Source: Rosellinia necatrix (Eukaryota; Ascomycota; Sordariomycetes; Xylariales; Xylariaceae). Taken from it: 64,000 nt of DNA. A program made the translations under genes and the position numbers. The notes beneath the pieces were generated by a model. It saw only the letters and a program-made list of their open reading frames with translations, was not told the DNA's origin and did not search any database. The stretch is taken from NCBI GenBank assembly GCA_021209875.1, contig JAGYVD010000004.1:1736001-1800000 (forward strand), given 5' to 3'. Positions 33,321 through 46,196 of the stretch are shown here, one piece after another. Every line of letters starts with the position of its first letter. The first letter of the stretch is position 1.

Positions 33321-36300
33321 ACCCGCTCTCGGTTTAGTAGTAATCAAATATAATATCTATTTACCCACCTACTACGTGTTATATGACGCTCTGCTCACGT
33401 TGTTCCCTCGTGGTCGTCACAGCTGCTCGGTTTTCTTTCTCAACCCCCTCCATTATCATCGGTTGGCACGATGACGGCTGCACGGGGCCGCGCCATCTGG
33501 CCATCGATGCGGCATGTCCCCATGGGTCGTGATGAGTGATGCTGGGTGGTGTGGACAATGGATGGTGGACGGTGGACGGTGGGTGCTCGCTCGAACGCAT
33601 GGGTTAGGTCAGCGTACCTAAACGAAAAGGAGGGGCAGAAAGGAAACTAAAGGGGATCTATCATCGGGGCAGAGGCTGACGCCAATGGGTGTTGAACGAG
33701 TGGATAAGAAGATCTGTGCTGACGGCCATGGGAGTGCAACTTGAAGCCACCTCGCCAGAATCGTCCCTGTTTCACTGCCCATTGCTTTCCTCGCCTCTTC
33801 TTCGGCTATTGAGGTCGGCTGGGTTGGGTAGACATTGGCTGGTACACTTGTTGCTTCACTCTGTCGCTTCGATGAGGGGCGGCAATCAATCCGACGAGTC
33901 GAACTGTTAAAATTGGCCAGTTTGGCAGGCCAAGCAGCTTCCCCGTCCAGCCCGTCCCAGGTCCCTGCTGGTCAAGTTATACACAACTCTGCACAAGTGA
34001 TTGTCCAACCCAAAACACGCATTACCCAACCCCTGTCCATTAGTCTAGACGATACACTACAGTAGTTACAGGCACAGATATCTGTCCCATAGGCCGCAGA
34101 TGTGACCGCTGCTGGCCGGACTTGACCAGCCAGACACGAGTGGTGGGCTACGGAGGATGCACATCCACTCTCTCACATGGTATCAAACTCACTAGACCAA
34201 TGTCAGCGGCCGACGTGTGAATTCAGGGATGATGCAGGACATCGACCGAGGCGGGAGCGAATCGCGCCTCTGCCGCCATTCCAGGATGCCCTCATCGCTT
34301 GTCTAATTGCCCGTGAATCCATGGACGTCTCGAGCAGATCCCAATCGTTTCGAGGACATTGGACGGTAAGCGCCGCCGCGGGAGGAGCTCGCAGGTAACA
34401 ATGATCAGTCATGAGACGAACTTTGCACTTTATTTAATAGACTGCACTCCGCTTGATCCTCGCAGGTTCGTCTCCGTGCTGGAATGATGTGCGTTTTCTC
34501 CGATTCCCCATCGACGACAAACAGGGACGACACGGACGGAGTAGGCACGGAGCGCTCGAGTATGGATTACCCGAATCCCCACGGTCAGAAGCGGCTTTCC
34601 TAATGAGAGGTGCCCAGACAGGTGGGGGCGGGGCCTCTTGTCTCTCTTTTGTTGGTCATACGGGTTCACAGCAAGTCGACGACACCGGGAAATCAACAAA
34701 CGAAGCGTGTTTCGTACCATCAATCGACCTGGACATCGCGAACTAATGCTAATCCGTAGACCGCAGCCGGCGCTACCCAAGACTATTCTCCGACCTATAC
34801 GTTATTACCAAGTCATTACCCCACGACGGCTATTTTGAGATTTCGAGATTTGTAAATATGACCTCGACAGCTCGCCCCAGGTCATCAGCCCTTCCCATCA
34901 CGTTTCCTCACATCCCCTCGACCCCTCCGCAACGGACCACCCGATATCACGCTTCAACCCACTCATACCACATCACGTGCCTCGTCTTCTCTGACATACA
35001 TGGCATCCTGTGGTGGTCATGGTAATATACTAACCTAGGTTCAAGTAGCTGCCGACGCTATTTGGAACGGACCAAGCAATACTGCCAGTACCACCGTAGC
35101 AAGGGCCATGCCCGTATCGTAGTCCCGTGCTTGGTCCCAAGATAAACAACCACCGTTTTTGCACCATCGTTTTGCACCATGCACCAGAGATGGGGTTGTC
35201 TGGAACGAGGGGAAGGGGGGCAGTTGTCCATTCGTGCCGCCTCTCGCTCTATGGGGTATTATAGGGCACCTACCTAGGATAGCCATTCCATCTTGCCACA
35301 GCAACGGCGGTATAGTGTGCACTTCGACCTACCTATGGGTGGCGGTGAGGAAGCTGACCGTACCGATTCCCTCATCATCTTGCGATGCAACCAGCGAGCA
35401 ACCAACCAGCAACTGGTAGCTACCTAGGTCTGTGGTCCGTAGGTAGCTAGTCACGCCGTTACAGTTGGCAGGGTACAGTGCGGTGCAGCACAGGAATAAG
35501 CCGTCGTCTTCTCCTCGATTCTAGCGCAGATCACTAATCGGGTTAGGCCGTGGCTGCACACCTGCTGTAAAAGCGTCTCGTCTCTGTCTTGAAAGGCGTC
35601 CTGTGGTCTCGGCACCTGGGCGTGCCCCATCTTCAGAGTCCCATTTTCAGAAGCAGACAGCGTATCCGGATCTACCCAGATCTGCCGGAGTCTATCCGCC
35701 CATCCAATCGCCTGCATGGGCTGCATAGGCTAGTCAACCAGCAGGAGGTAGGAGGATTTCCGCACGTATAGGTGCATAAGTACGTATAGTGCCATGCCTA
35801 AACCGAATACTTAGCACCTAGATAGGTATCCCTACCTACCTAGGTAGGTAGGTGCTGTCGAGCCCTTTTCAGTCGAGCCAATAATGGTCCAGAACCCCTC
35901 CAAATTCCGTCATTGGTCGGGCTCCAAGCGCCCGTCACCTTTCCCCCATGCATGTCCATCTAGCAGCCCTGTTAATTAACGTGCCTACCTACCTCCGACC
36001 TACCAACCAACACCAACATACCTGCCGAACCTGAGAATGTAAGTGTCATTGTAAGTATCGCTGTATGTATGTTGCTCTACCCATGGCACCATCTGACCAC
36101 CATCCACATACCTAGTGTTGTATGGCTGCTCACCTGCACGACCTGTTCTCGCCGGCGTGCGCCCTCGTTACTCTCCCTAGAACGAACCCATCTCGAATCA
36201 TAAGATCTATCAGAAGATCATCGGGACTCCGTCCATCCTTTTTTTTTTTTTTCCACCTTGTCCTCGGGTTTTATTGCTCTTTTTTTGCTCCTCTCCTCTC

Positions 36301-39300
36301 CTCTCATCGCGCTGTCGGAACCTCCCGTTTCGAATATACCGTTCGATGGAACCAAGAAAATATCACTATAATTAAGACAGCCCGGCCATCACCCCATACG
36401 TTGCGTAGAGTTCAATGGCAAGTGCTATTATGTATGTACGGCGGGGCAGTGAAGTGAAGTGCAGCGCAGAGAAGCATCAGGCCCGCGCGTCCTACCCCAT
36501 GATGAGATACATAGCTACATAATACCGTATCCGATCACCGTGTCCGCCCGCCCGCTCCGTTGCGGGGGCACAGAGTATCGCATCGCTGTCCGGATAAGAG
36601 GGATGCGAATCTCACAACAGCCGCGGCCAGCATGGTCCTACGAACGATCCTAGCGACGTGTATGAAGTTGGAAAGATCGGCGTGGCGTAAGCGTCGCGTC
36701 GCACGCAGCCTATCTACTCAGCCCGACGATCCAGCAGATACATGTGCAATTGTGATGGTCGATTGTATAGGCCAATCCCTCCATCCCCACGATTCCGTTC
36801 CATGGCAAGACCTTCGCCCGGGTTCTGGCCCGGGAATTAAACTCAGCACGGCGCCCCTCAGCTTACGTATCCTACAGACCGACTACCTTACCGTCCACCT
36901 TACCAGTAGGCTCGCTAGATGGCATGACTGCTCTATTTATACTGACCCGCCAAAATGGCAGACCGTTGCGATTCAAGCGCCCTCTCGCCTCGCAACCAAA
37001 GAGACCGCAACGAAGATCGGCGGGGTCATCTGCGGGTCGTGTCTCTCTCCATCGCACGTGTGTGACGTTTGCGCGGGGTGCTCCATGCTTGGTAGACTTG
37101 GTATGCATACATAAAACGAACCGTCGACATGTCACGGCCGACGGCGGGAGTTCAGACGATCCCTGACATCATCACGTTGATCAACTGTTCAGGGACCATC
37201 TGAAGCTTTTCGTATCGGGTGCTCGGACACCGCAATTTGCATCCTTTAGCCTGGCTATGTCGTCGTATTTAGCTTAGCCTAGGCATAGCTAAGCCTCGGA
37301 CGGACAGGTGTAGGGAATCAATGGCTACATCGTTGGTTCTGGTTCCAAGTCCAAGCCATCCGCCCGGTTGGGCTTCAGAACCGTGATTTAGACGCTCGGC
37401 TGAGACAAGGTTAAACAGCCGTAGTGGTCCAGGGATAATTGCATTTATAGGTTAGTTGGTTATAGATAGGCAGCTTGGGCACTGTGCCTCCCTAACTACG
37501 GGAAGCCATAGGATGGGCTGAGGCTGTCACCCACCCGCGCCACCGTTAGCCTAAGCCCAGCCAAGCAAACCCGACATTCAACAAGTCAGAACCAAACATA
37601 TCCCCATGACTTTGGATGGCGTGGCTATCAAACCTGCCGCAATCAACGGGCACCAACCATTCATCCCCCATCACGCCAGATTTCTTCACAAGTTTGCGTA
37701 TTGTTACTTGTGCTATCGTATTTACACGTGATAGAACCTATCAGCATTCGTGTTTCTTTGATCATGTGACCATTGGGTCGCATAACATGAATTAGCTACC
37801 TACCCCAACCTCGTATGCTGTTGGTCTACAACGCGAGTACGGTTTTTTTGCTTCTTGCATGCGAGATCATATGTCATTCGTAGCTTGTGCTTGTGAACGA
37901 ATTTTCCGATTCTAACATTGCGATTGAGCGCTTCTATGAAGTAAGCTTTCACAGTGCCCGTTGATCCTATGCCTCCACGATCAATCCAGGGTTTTTTTTA
38001 AAGACAGGTAAATGATGGTAGTCTTAATGGAACCACAGCCTCGGGAAGCAAGAGCGAAGGGTTACCGCTACATGGTATGATGACTGGGACTGTTGGCTAT
38101 TTTATTGGTTGGCTATGTTGGTCATCTGTACGCGATGACAGAAGTAATCAATCCTATCGAACAAAACGCGAATGGTCATTAATTCAGAAACACTTGTTCG
38201 GGGCAGTGTCAAATTATAAATTAGTATTACTCGGGATTCGAAGTTGAGCTTGGGGCATAACAGTATGCCACTATCATACATACCGTTGAGAGTTTTATGT
38301 CAACATGATCACAGAACTCAGCTATCCCCTTCGTCACTCTTCTCGTTTAATAGTGAATATAGATAGGCAGCTGAGGTACAATACCTCGTACCAATTTTAC
38401 CTTAGATATATATATATATCATGAGAAAGAATGTATAAAAACGGCAATACCATCACAGCACCCCGCGGAGAAGCCACAATCGTTAAACGTGGCTTAAGCA
38501 GTTTTAAGGGGCTTTTTTCTAACTTAATCCCATTCATAAATACAGTGCTCTCCCTGAATCATAGTGATAGCTCCCTAACCCCAACTTGTACTTGTCCAAC
38601 CTTCTTGAGCCGTAACAGCATTTGGATGCGAAGTGTAGATTTTAGTAACAAAATTCCACACAAGAGCGTGTACGTCGATGGAAGTCCGGGGATGAACCTT
38701 CCATGAAGACGGGAAACCCCCTTCCCCCCCCCCCTGCAGAAGTCGGTTTCGTCGGGAGGGGGTGAGGGGGTTTCTTGGATGTTTAGTCTTAGAGCTACAG
38801 ACCGGCGCCCAATTATGGGCGGCGAACCGGTGAGCGGCGCTGCATCAAGGGAAGACCCGGGACGGCTGACGGGAACACTAAGCACCACATGGTAGATAAG
38901 ACTACTAGTGTGTATGTATACATATACATACATACTGCCCAACCTACGATTGACAGGGACAGGGCAGTTTGGAGGATAGAGTACTTGGCTGAGTGAGACA
39001 ATCGGCCGGTTATGTAGATCAACCATGAGTCTATCTGTGAGGGACCACTCCTATTGGATTTTGGTAGATATATTGTATGTTAGTTAAGTTGGAGGGGTTT
39101 AATGGAACGGCAATGGAATGCCTCTTTCTATTATTTCTTCTCGCGGTGGGTTTCCCAGATATCTTGTGGAATACGTATAACTGAGATAGGGGTAGCCAGT
39201 AGCGATCGAAGGTGTAGGCACGAAATGGACGAATATTATAATAGCATATATATGTACATTTAGTTACTTGTCAGGTAGAATGAATCCAGATCAGTCGCCT

Positions 39301-40213
39301 ATCATTCCTTATAATATGTCTTTCTTGAGTGATGCTGAGAACATATATACCTTATTAGCTAGGATTAGTGACATAGAGTCCTCTATGTCCATAAGCCGCA
39401 TACCGAGAGGCGCCAACTGGTGAGGTTTTCTTCAGATTTGTGTTTTGTTTTGTGCGTAATCTCTCGCTAGTAATATTATCCGCGAGTTATCCATGGCTGC
39501 AAAGGGAGCATATGGACAACAGCACGAAGTGAATCCATATCGGGAGCAATTTGTTGCGCTAAAGCTAGCCCGTCAAAAGTGCTTGCTAGTTGTCTGCTCC
39601 CACGTTGATTGCGGCCGTTACGCCCTCTACACGCATAAAATTGATCGATTTTTACGGGGGAGCCGTTAGGTAAGAGATAGACTACGAGGTAATACGGTGG
39701 CTGACCGGCGGGATGGTCCTTTGTCCTAACCCCTAAACTCCCTTGAACTCGCCCGTCATGCGTGCATGGGTCTACATCTGTTCAAGTACCAACTACTTCC
39801 ACTCAGCGAAGAAACTTAATTATCTTGAGGCTCTGCGGCAGTTACCCATGCCTAAAGATGGTGTTGACTCTGGGGGAACGTTGGCATGTACGCGCGTATT
39901 ACGCCCTGGATAGCGGGGGAAGGAGCCGGCCCTATCGCTAGCTGCCTCTCGCCACAGCGGAATAAGCGTCGCTACCGTGAATCGTATCATCGACAAACTT
40001 ACCCTGCCGAATGGCTTTCATTTTGAGAGACGTTTTGTTCTCTGATTCGCTCTGTGCGCGTCAAGCTGTAAGCAGGCTGAAGCCACGTTCCGTCGTGCGG
40101 CTCACGTCCGGGCCCGTCTAGCATCCCACCGTCTGCCGAATATAGCACCCTACCTCCTTCACCGGGCGACTGTGGATAAGATCTTCGCCTAGCTAAGTAG
40201 CTATAAGCCAAAC

Positions 40214-41362
40214 TCACAATGTGGTATTGGGGACATCCTCTTGAGGCTCCTCGTCCTCCCACACGGGGAGGTCCAGGTCCACGACGATGGGTTTGTTCAA
40301 TTTTCGCGGACCTCGACCTGAATGTGGATAGCTTGAGCGCTGGATTGCGCAATTAACGATACACGTCTCTTTACGGCCGAGACGTCCTTTGAGGGCGGCC
40401 TGGTCGCTACGCGCTGAGTCCGGGTTCTCGCCGAGACCGAGAGTACCGATGCCCAGGTACGCAACGTTTCCATCCCTTTCCGCATCTCGTTTCCCTTGAT
40501 GGCTATCAGTCCAATCCGTTCCAAGAGTATGACCAGAAAAATAAAGACTTCCGTCGTTCTCTAGCGGGCAGCCACCCTTTGCACTAAGGTCTACAAGTGC
40601 ATTTTTCTCGCTATCCGGGTTGGGGTCCTGCCAGGCCGTCCGCCCCAGCTCAGCATATCGCGAATTCTTGCTCTCGAGATCCCAACGCACACGCTCGACG
40701 CCTCGTGCTTCATGGATGTGTCCGCAGAGTGCGAGACGTGGCCGCACCCGCCAGAGTTCCTGGCGGAGGATTTCGCAGCCCGCAGCCTCACGAGTACGCG
40801 ACTCATCGCAGTGGGTGTGTGCCGGGCCATGGGTAATTAAGACGTCTGTATCGAGGGGGATCTTACCCCAAAGTGATCTGGCCGCCATGTTGTCGTCTAG
40901 ACGTGGATACTGGAAGGCCCAGGCGCCGCCCCAGACCGGACTATAGGGTGATCCGAACACGGAGAAACTAGTCCGTGGGCCGGAGGGGGAGATCAGCCTG
41001 ATGGCACGGCTCTCATGCAATAGGTAAGTCAAGTGTTTTGATTCGGTGAGCAAGGCCTGGCAGTCTTTGGGCATTTGAGGCACCTTCATATATCCGTGAA
41101 GCATGTAGGTGTTATGGAAATCCGTGTCCAGAGTCAAGTCGTGGTTGCCTGCCACCACAATCTTACACTCGAAATCAGTATTCTCGAGCCACTGAACCTG
41201 TTTTGACAGCTCGCCGAAGCTCCCTTGGTTTGTGAGGTCGCCGCAGTGGATCAGTACGTCGCCCTTGGGCAGCCTCACAGTGCAGTTGTGAGTGTCGGAG
41301 ATGCAGACAAAGCGGGTTCTTCGCGTGCGCTGGGGCCGCGAGGGGAGGCCTGGGTCCGCCAT
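40214..41362 (-). CDS. calcineurin-like metallophosphoesterase (MPPED-like), 382 aa
   Basis: This is a cytosolic-type metal-dependent phosphoesterase of the MPPED1/2-like group. All five metal-site blocks are visible in order: SDTHN (residues 22-26), GDLTNQG (41-47), GNHD (72-75), THGPAHTHCD and CGHIHEARG. These would bind two metal ions and hydrolyse phosphodiester or phosphomonoester substrates; the natural substrate is unknown. The catalytic part ends near residue 250. The remaining ~130 residues are less conserved, with an Arg-rich stretch and an acidic end. The gene is a single exon. The start ATG has a strong ACCATGG context (minus strand). No signal peptide or membrane segment is present. 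No neighbour suggests its pathway. Confidence 0.88.
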   Translation of the reverse strand: MADPGLPSRPQRTRRTRFVCISDTHNCTVRLPKGDVLIHCGDLTNQGSFGELSKQVQWLENTDFECKIVVAGNHDLTLDTDFHNTYMLHGYMKVPQMPKDCQALLTESKHLTYLLHESRAIRLISPSGPRTSFSVFGSPYSPVWGGAWAFQYPRLDDNMAARSLWGKIPLDTDVLITHGPAHTHCDESRTREAAGCEILRQELWRVRPRLALCGHIHEARGVERVRWDLESKNSRYAELGRTAWQDPNPDSEKNALVDLSAKGGCPLENDGSLYFSGHTLGTDWTDSHQGKRDAERDGNVAYLGIGTLGLGENPDSARSDQAALKGRLGRKETCIVNCAIQRSSYPHSGRGPRKLNKPIVVDLDLPVWEDEEPQEDVPNTTL

Positions 41363-42482
41363 GGTTTACGGTGGACTGTGAGGCGTGGATGCTTTTGGTT
41401 TTGAGTTTAAATCAGGGCAGACAGCGGACCCGACCATCTGTGTATAGGCTGGTGTTGGTGGTGCCTAGGTCAGCGTATTCGTAGGATTGACGGCATCGCA
41501 TGGCAATTATGGAACGGCAAGCCAGTAAAAGCACAGCTCTCCCCGATGAGTGTCTACCTAGGTAGTAGAGATGATAGGGTTGTTTAGGTGGCCGACTTGC
41601 CTGTTCACCGCAGACTGCTTGTTGTTTTCTCCGTCGAAGATGTAATGATGGAAACCGATGGGGAGTGGTGGTGGGGGTGGTCTCGATGGGGATGTGAACA
41701 AACGTTGGCCTAGTGCCAGCGATAACTGCGGAGGGTGTTCCCTCCCTCCATCGACATTGATTGATTGCCCTGTTGGTTGATGCGCCGAATGACGTATCTC
41801 CTCTTTCACAATCCAACACCTTCCAACTCTTTCTCGGTGCCTACCTGCCTTAGTAGGTAGGTAGGTAGTTTAGGCATAGGTACCCACGTGAAGACCAAAA
41901 GCGTTAGGTTAGGTAATCATCACTCTTACCTGCTACCTACTACCTACCGGGTCACAATATGTTTTAATCTCTCCTTATTATCCTGCTACGCTTTTTGTCC
42001 ACTTTCTAGCATTGTTAGGTGCACAACAATACACAAATACAATAAAAAGTATGAAAAAAGGACGAATTAATACAAGAAATACCCAGAGGAATGCCACGTC
42101 AGTAAAACAGACAAGGTAGATCCCATCCGATGACCATCACGCTCTCGCCGTATATGGGAAAGTTTGATCCGAATTCACATGGCCACTCCAAGCCACGGCA
42201 TCAGTCAATCTCGATGCGCAGGTGCAGGTGGTACACCGCCTGAACTACATCAACTAGAGCTCTGATGCCCCATCGCATGATTGAGTCGCCTAGGCTGCAT
42301 CGTAGAATCAGGAGAAAGGTAAATGCTGTGCTTGTGCTGCTGTAGGAAACATCGTATCCCGCCTGCTCGTCCGCTTACTTGACAGTCTTCTGACCTACAA
42401 TGAACTGAGATCAATTTACCTATCATGCAGCACCATTACAGTCGGTCGCCTTGAAAACATAAAATTGGAGAACACCAAGTTA

Positions 42483-42534
42483 CGTGCATACGTACATACG
42501 TACATACGTACATACGCACATACGCACATACGTG
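42483..42534. repeat. (CGTACATA)n octamer array
   Basis: About six copies, the later ones changed to CGCACATA. Confidence 0.85.
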
Positions 42535-42898
42535 CTTACTCACTTACCTAACCTACTTAGTATGTACGGTATGTAGTATATACCTAGGCAATTACATTAT
42601 GTGTACCTAGTTATGCACCTGTAGTTAGTTGCGTATAGTGTGCATAGTACAAGTAGATTTACTGGCTGCTTAGTGCTTATTAGAAAGATGGGTAGTGGCT
42701 TTCTAGAACCCAAGGTAATGCCACCGAGCCACTGATTAGTAGTACTTATTGGAAGGCTTGAGAATGGAAGTGCATAAAGTAACAATATCTGGAGGCGTTG
42801 AATACCCACCCCGGAGCGCCCGCCGTGTCGGATTAGCCCGCACTGCTATAGCTTCCAGCTTGCTTTGTTGATTTATAACTATGCGGTATGTACATACA

Positions 42899-42940
42899 TA
42901 CCTAGGTACCTAGGTAGGTAGGTAGGTAGGTAGGTAGTAG
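42899..42940. repeat. (TAGG)n tract with CCTAGGTACCTAGG head
   Basis: A palindromic head followed by seven tandem TAGG units. It is the purest example of the tetranucleotide scattered through the intergenic DNA of the window. Confidence 0.85.
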
Positions 42941-43787
42941 AAAGTTAGCGCGCAATTGCTTGCACCCAGAACGCCCAACCAGAAGGACCCTGCATTGTAA
43001 TTACACGACTGGGGGATGTCGACCTCCGAGACTTCATGGCAACACTAGCCCGTCTGGGTAGTCTTGTATGAGATATATTGGCTTGACCAAGGAGATATCT
43101 TAAAGATGCATCACACTACCTCGACTTGGACTAGTTCGCAGCTGGATTGATATGGGTCTCTGTAGTGTAGTGTACTGAGCATCACAGCATCACAGCATCA
43201 CAGGTCAGCCAGCATCGCAGGTCAGCACCACAAGTCGTCGGCGCACCGCACCCAGGAGCCAGTAACCCGAGAGACTCGCGCAGAAGTCGTGGTCCAATTG
43301 CGTGAGATTAAGCGATCACATATGGCAAGGGCGGACCAAGGTTCCCAGGCCCCAGATAGGCCGCTGGCCGGTCTGATTGGCCTGCCGGTCTGGCTGCGGT
43401 GCCTCCACCTGGTGGTGCACAGCACAGTACCGTACAGTACGCTACTGTAGGTTACTGTAGGTCACCCAGGCGTGGAGGAGGGAGGTGGATTGAGCTGGCT
43501 AGTCCGCTTTCGGGTCTAGAATCCCTGGCTAGCTCATAATTGCTTCTTTTCATTCGCCCTCCTTTCCTCGACGAATAACCTCTCTCCAACGTCTAACTCT
43601 CTGGCGTGTCTTGCCTCCTTCCCTTGCCGTCGTCTCTCCTCAGTCCGTGTGCAACTGGCCCGGTGTTTCTGTTTCTATTTCTGTTCCCATTCTTGTCTCA
43701 TCAGACCAATCGCCCCAACCCGGGCCTGCAAGAGCTTCTACTCTGTATCGCAAGAGCATAGCGTGCACTGAGCGTCGTCGTACTGCC

Positions 43788-43820
43788 TGCTGCTGTCGTT
43801 GTTGTTGTTATTGTTGTCGT

Positions 43821-43853
<33 letters not shown>

Positions 43854-43893
43854 CGCCGCCGCCGCCGCCGCCGTCGTAGTCGTCGTCGTCGCC
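43788..43893. repeat. GTT-GCT-GCC-GTC triplet microsatellite
   Basis: About 35 triplets in blocks: GTT/GTC, then GCT, then GCC, then GTC. Confidence 0.9.
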
Positions 43894-44099
43894 CCGTCAC
43901 CCACGAGACCCAGCCCCATAGACCCCGGGGCAACACCCAAGACACGCGACTGGCTGCGAAAGGCGCAAGCTCCGTGTGCCGTACTAATATCATGGTTCTT
44001 GCTGGCTCGCGGCCTATCGCGTATTAATATTTCGAACTGCGACTGTTCGCGACAGAGGTCCCTCCCCCCCAATACCGTTGTAATAAAACAAGCTCCAGC

Positions 44100-44165
44100 T
44101 CTAGTCCTCCCCTAGTTCTAGTTCTAGTCCTAGTTCTAGTCCGAGCCCGAGTCCTCGTTCTAGTT
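44100..44165. repeat. CTAGTT/CTAGTC hexamer array
   Basis: Imperfect tandem hexamers upstream of the TeaR-like start. Confidence 0.75.
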
Positions 44166-44554
44166 CCTGTCCTCATCCTGTGTTGCCTTCTTAACTCTCA
44201 TTTCCATTTCTTTGGCCACGGCTCCCTCTCGTGGCTCGTCAGTTGTGGGCGTATTCTGCTCCTCGTCGCTCTCTTTCATATTTGCATCAAGTCGGCAGTT
44301 CACCATCCCATCCGTCGGTGACTCCTTCACGACTACACACTCGACCGTACTACCATTCGCCGTCACATAACTCTTTCCTTATTCAATCTCAAGCCAAGGC
44401 CTTATCGCCAGGTCCGTTTGGCTTGGGCCAGCCCTGCGAAATATCCGTCTGTGGCCCATAATCATCATTCTATTCGCATCTCCACGCTGGCTTTGATAGT
44501 AAAGCGGAACAGGCTCAACGGGCACACCGATATCCGTGGCCTACGCTGACCCGC

Positions 44555-46196
44555 ATGGCAGCCATCTCGGCGGCCTCAGGACCAATGTCCCTTAGCCACA
44601 TCGGCGACGCGCAGGATGAATATGCGGGATGGAATCATACCTCGAATGGCCATAATGAGGTGAGCCCCTCTATGGCATGCTAAACATGCGCAGAACGTCG
44701 ACGTGAGGGTAGAATGGGCTACTGTGCTGCGGAAAACTTTATACTAACAAGGCCTGTTCCGCACTATAGACTTCGATGAACCACTCGTTTCCAGACTATG
44801 AGCCTATCGGTTCGCCACAAAGCGCGTCAATCTCTCAGAATGGAGCCCCGGACGGTTACTTCGCCATTAGAGGTATGCCTAAATCTTTTGCTTTTGTGCC
44901 TAGATGACCTACTACACTGTCCACATGGATCGGGGCATGGAGTGCTGTGAGACTGTCAGCACTGACAGTTATATAGAGTCTCGCAGTAGCAGTCGTGCTG
45001 CGGCCCCGCCGCCCCAAACGAAGCGCGCGAAAGACGGCACTATTCTAACATACGACGACGAGAATTCGAAGTGGATTCACCGAGATAAGCTAGCCAAGAT
45101 TGAGAACGAAGAGTTGCAAGCGGCTGGGATTGTACTCCCCAAACCCAGAACCCAAAGTAGAACGAGGCGTGATCGTAGCCATAGTCGTCGAAGGGGCACC
45201 ACAGATTCCTCTGAGCAACAATACGTACCTGTATCTCGAAAGAATTCCGACTTAAACCACGATAAATCGCCGGACGCCGAGCCCTCCAGTTGGGATTTAC
45301 GTCTGCCTGAAGAGATTGCTGAGGATCCCGGCGAATATTGGATCTCAGGTGGCTCTATAAAGGGCACACGTATCCCCGTGGCGAAAGTTAGCCCAGCGCC
45401 CATTCCATCCGATTACATTGACCGGAATGCCCCCGTACCGCGAAAATCGAGTTTCTCGGTTGTGGATGATGAAGCTTCTATTGCATATCCGAAGTCAAGG
45501 TCACGAAGTAGTAGCAGTGCGAACGTTCTGGACGATTCACCTCCCAAGCCTCAGTCTGGAAAGCGTGCTGCGGCTGATGGGTCTCCTAAGAAGACTACAA
45601 CAGCATCTCGAAAGACGTCGGCGCCAGCGAAGTCAACTACACAGGGTCGTCCCAAAACTCGATCCGGCCCCGCACCTAGAAGTAGCTCTACTACACGGCC
45701 AACTACTCGCTCTGGCGATCCGACCCCGAGAGCACCTGAGGGCGATCCGCCATGGATGATTTCTGCATACCAGCCAGACCCGCGTCTGCCACCAGACCAG
45801 CAGCTCCTACCCACGGTTGCAAAGAGATTACAGCAAGAAAAATGGGAGCAAGAGGGGGTGTTCGGCAGCGTCTATGACAAAGAATTCCGTCCCCTGAACC
45901 AAGAGCAGTTCCCCAAACCACCCGAACTAGAAAAACCTCAAGAGACCGAGGAAACCCAGGACGAGTGGCCTCTAAAGCCTGAGGCCAGGGTTCCAACTCC
46001 CAGTCGCCCCGGGACAAGCTCATATTCGACTATGCCCAAGATACAAGATACGCCTACCATGAGTCCTCTAGGCAGCCCGAGACCAGTGCAACAGCCGCAG
46101 CCCCAGACGAGCGCACCCGCCGATATACCAGAACGTCGAGAACAGCCCGAAGAGAAGAGCGAAAAGGACGGTTGCGGGTGCTGTGTTGTGATGTGA
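44555..46196 (+). CDS. teaR: TeaR-like cell-end marker receptor with C-terminal CaaX box, 475 aa
   Basis: This is probably the fungal orthologue of TeaR/Mod5, a prenylated membrane anchor for the TeaA cell-end marker that fixes hyphal growth direction. Exons are 44555-44659, 44770-44872 and 44977-46196 (1428 nt). The second intron (104 bp) is chosen because its CACTGAC branch-like site and TATATAG acceptor restore the frame GYFAIRESRSSSR. A conserved block KDGTILTYDDENSKWIHRDK, followed by LAKIENEELQAAGI, lies near residues 80-115. Next comes PAPIPSDYIDRNAPVPRK. Most of the rest is disordered, rich in Ser, Pro, Thr and Arg. The end CGCCVVM gives a CaaX box CVVM at residues 472-475. Terminal Met predicts farnesylation, and nearby Cys469 and Cys471 could be palmitoylated. 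The name rests on remembered similarity; the CaaX box is seen directly. Confidence 0.78.

Larger units (their letters stand above)
28551..40213. other. 11.7-kb gene-poor region
   Basis: I found no gene I can support on either strand. Open frames up to about 180 codons (for example 36560-37114 +, 38559-39026 -) show no domain, no conserved block and no plausible splice partners. The region holds TAGGTACCT islands (about 29350-29400, 29630-29720, 35410-35450, 35815-35860), a perfect inverted repeat (30482-30518), a CA-rich tract (33216-33320), an AAT-rich run (31990-32050) and homopolymers. Spliced genes with short exons, or non-coding RNAs, cannot be excluded. Confidence 0.45.
41363..43550. 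other. intergenic, repeat-rich
   Basis: No gene supported. It includes TAGG runs near 41855-41870 and 42899-42940, a CGTACATA octamer array (42483-42534), and repeated CAGCATCA words at 43178-43202. Open frames of up to 135 codons upstream of the phosphoesterase gene have no family features. Confidence 0.45.
43551..44554 (+). promoter_or_regulatory. probable long pyrimidine- and repeat-rich 5' leader of the TeaR-like gene
   Basis: It starts with CT-rich sequence typical of fungal transcribed leaders (43551-43690). It contains a GTT/GCT/GCC triplet array (43788-43893) and a CTAGTT-type hexamer array (44100-44165). It also carries several short upstream open frames. No transcript evidence is available; the leader role is inferred. 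Confidence 0.4.

Noticed and set aside
36560..37114. 184-codon open frame on the plus strand
   Set aside because: Composition looks random, with no domain or conserved block, and it lies in the gene-poor region.
38559..39026. 155-codon open frame on the minus strand
   Set aside because: It overlaps simple-sequence C/G tracts and shows no family features.
43701..44072. Poly-Ala/poly-Thr minus-strand frame
   Set aside because: It is a translation of the triplet microsatellite in the TeaR-like leader.
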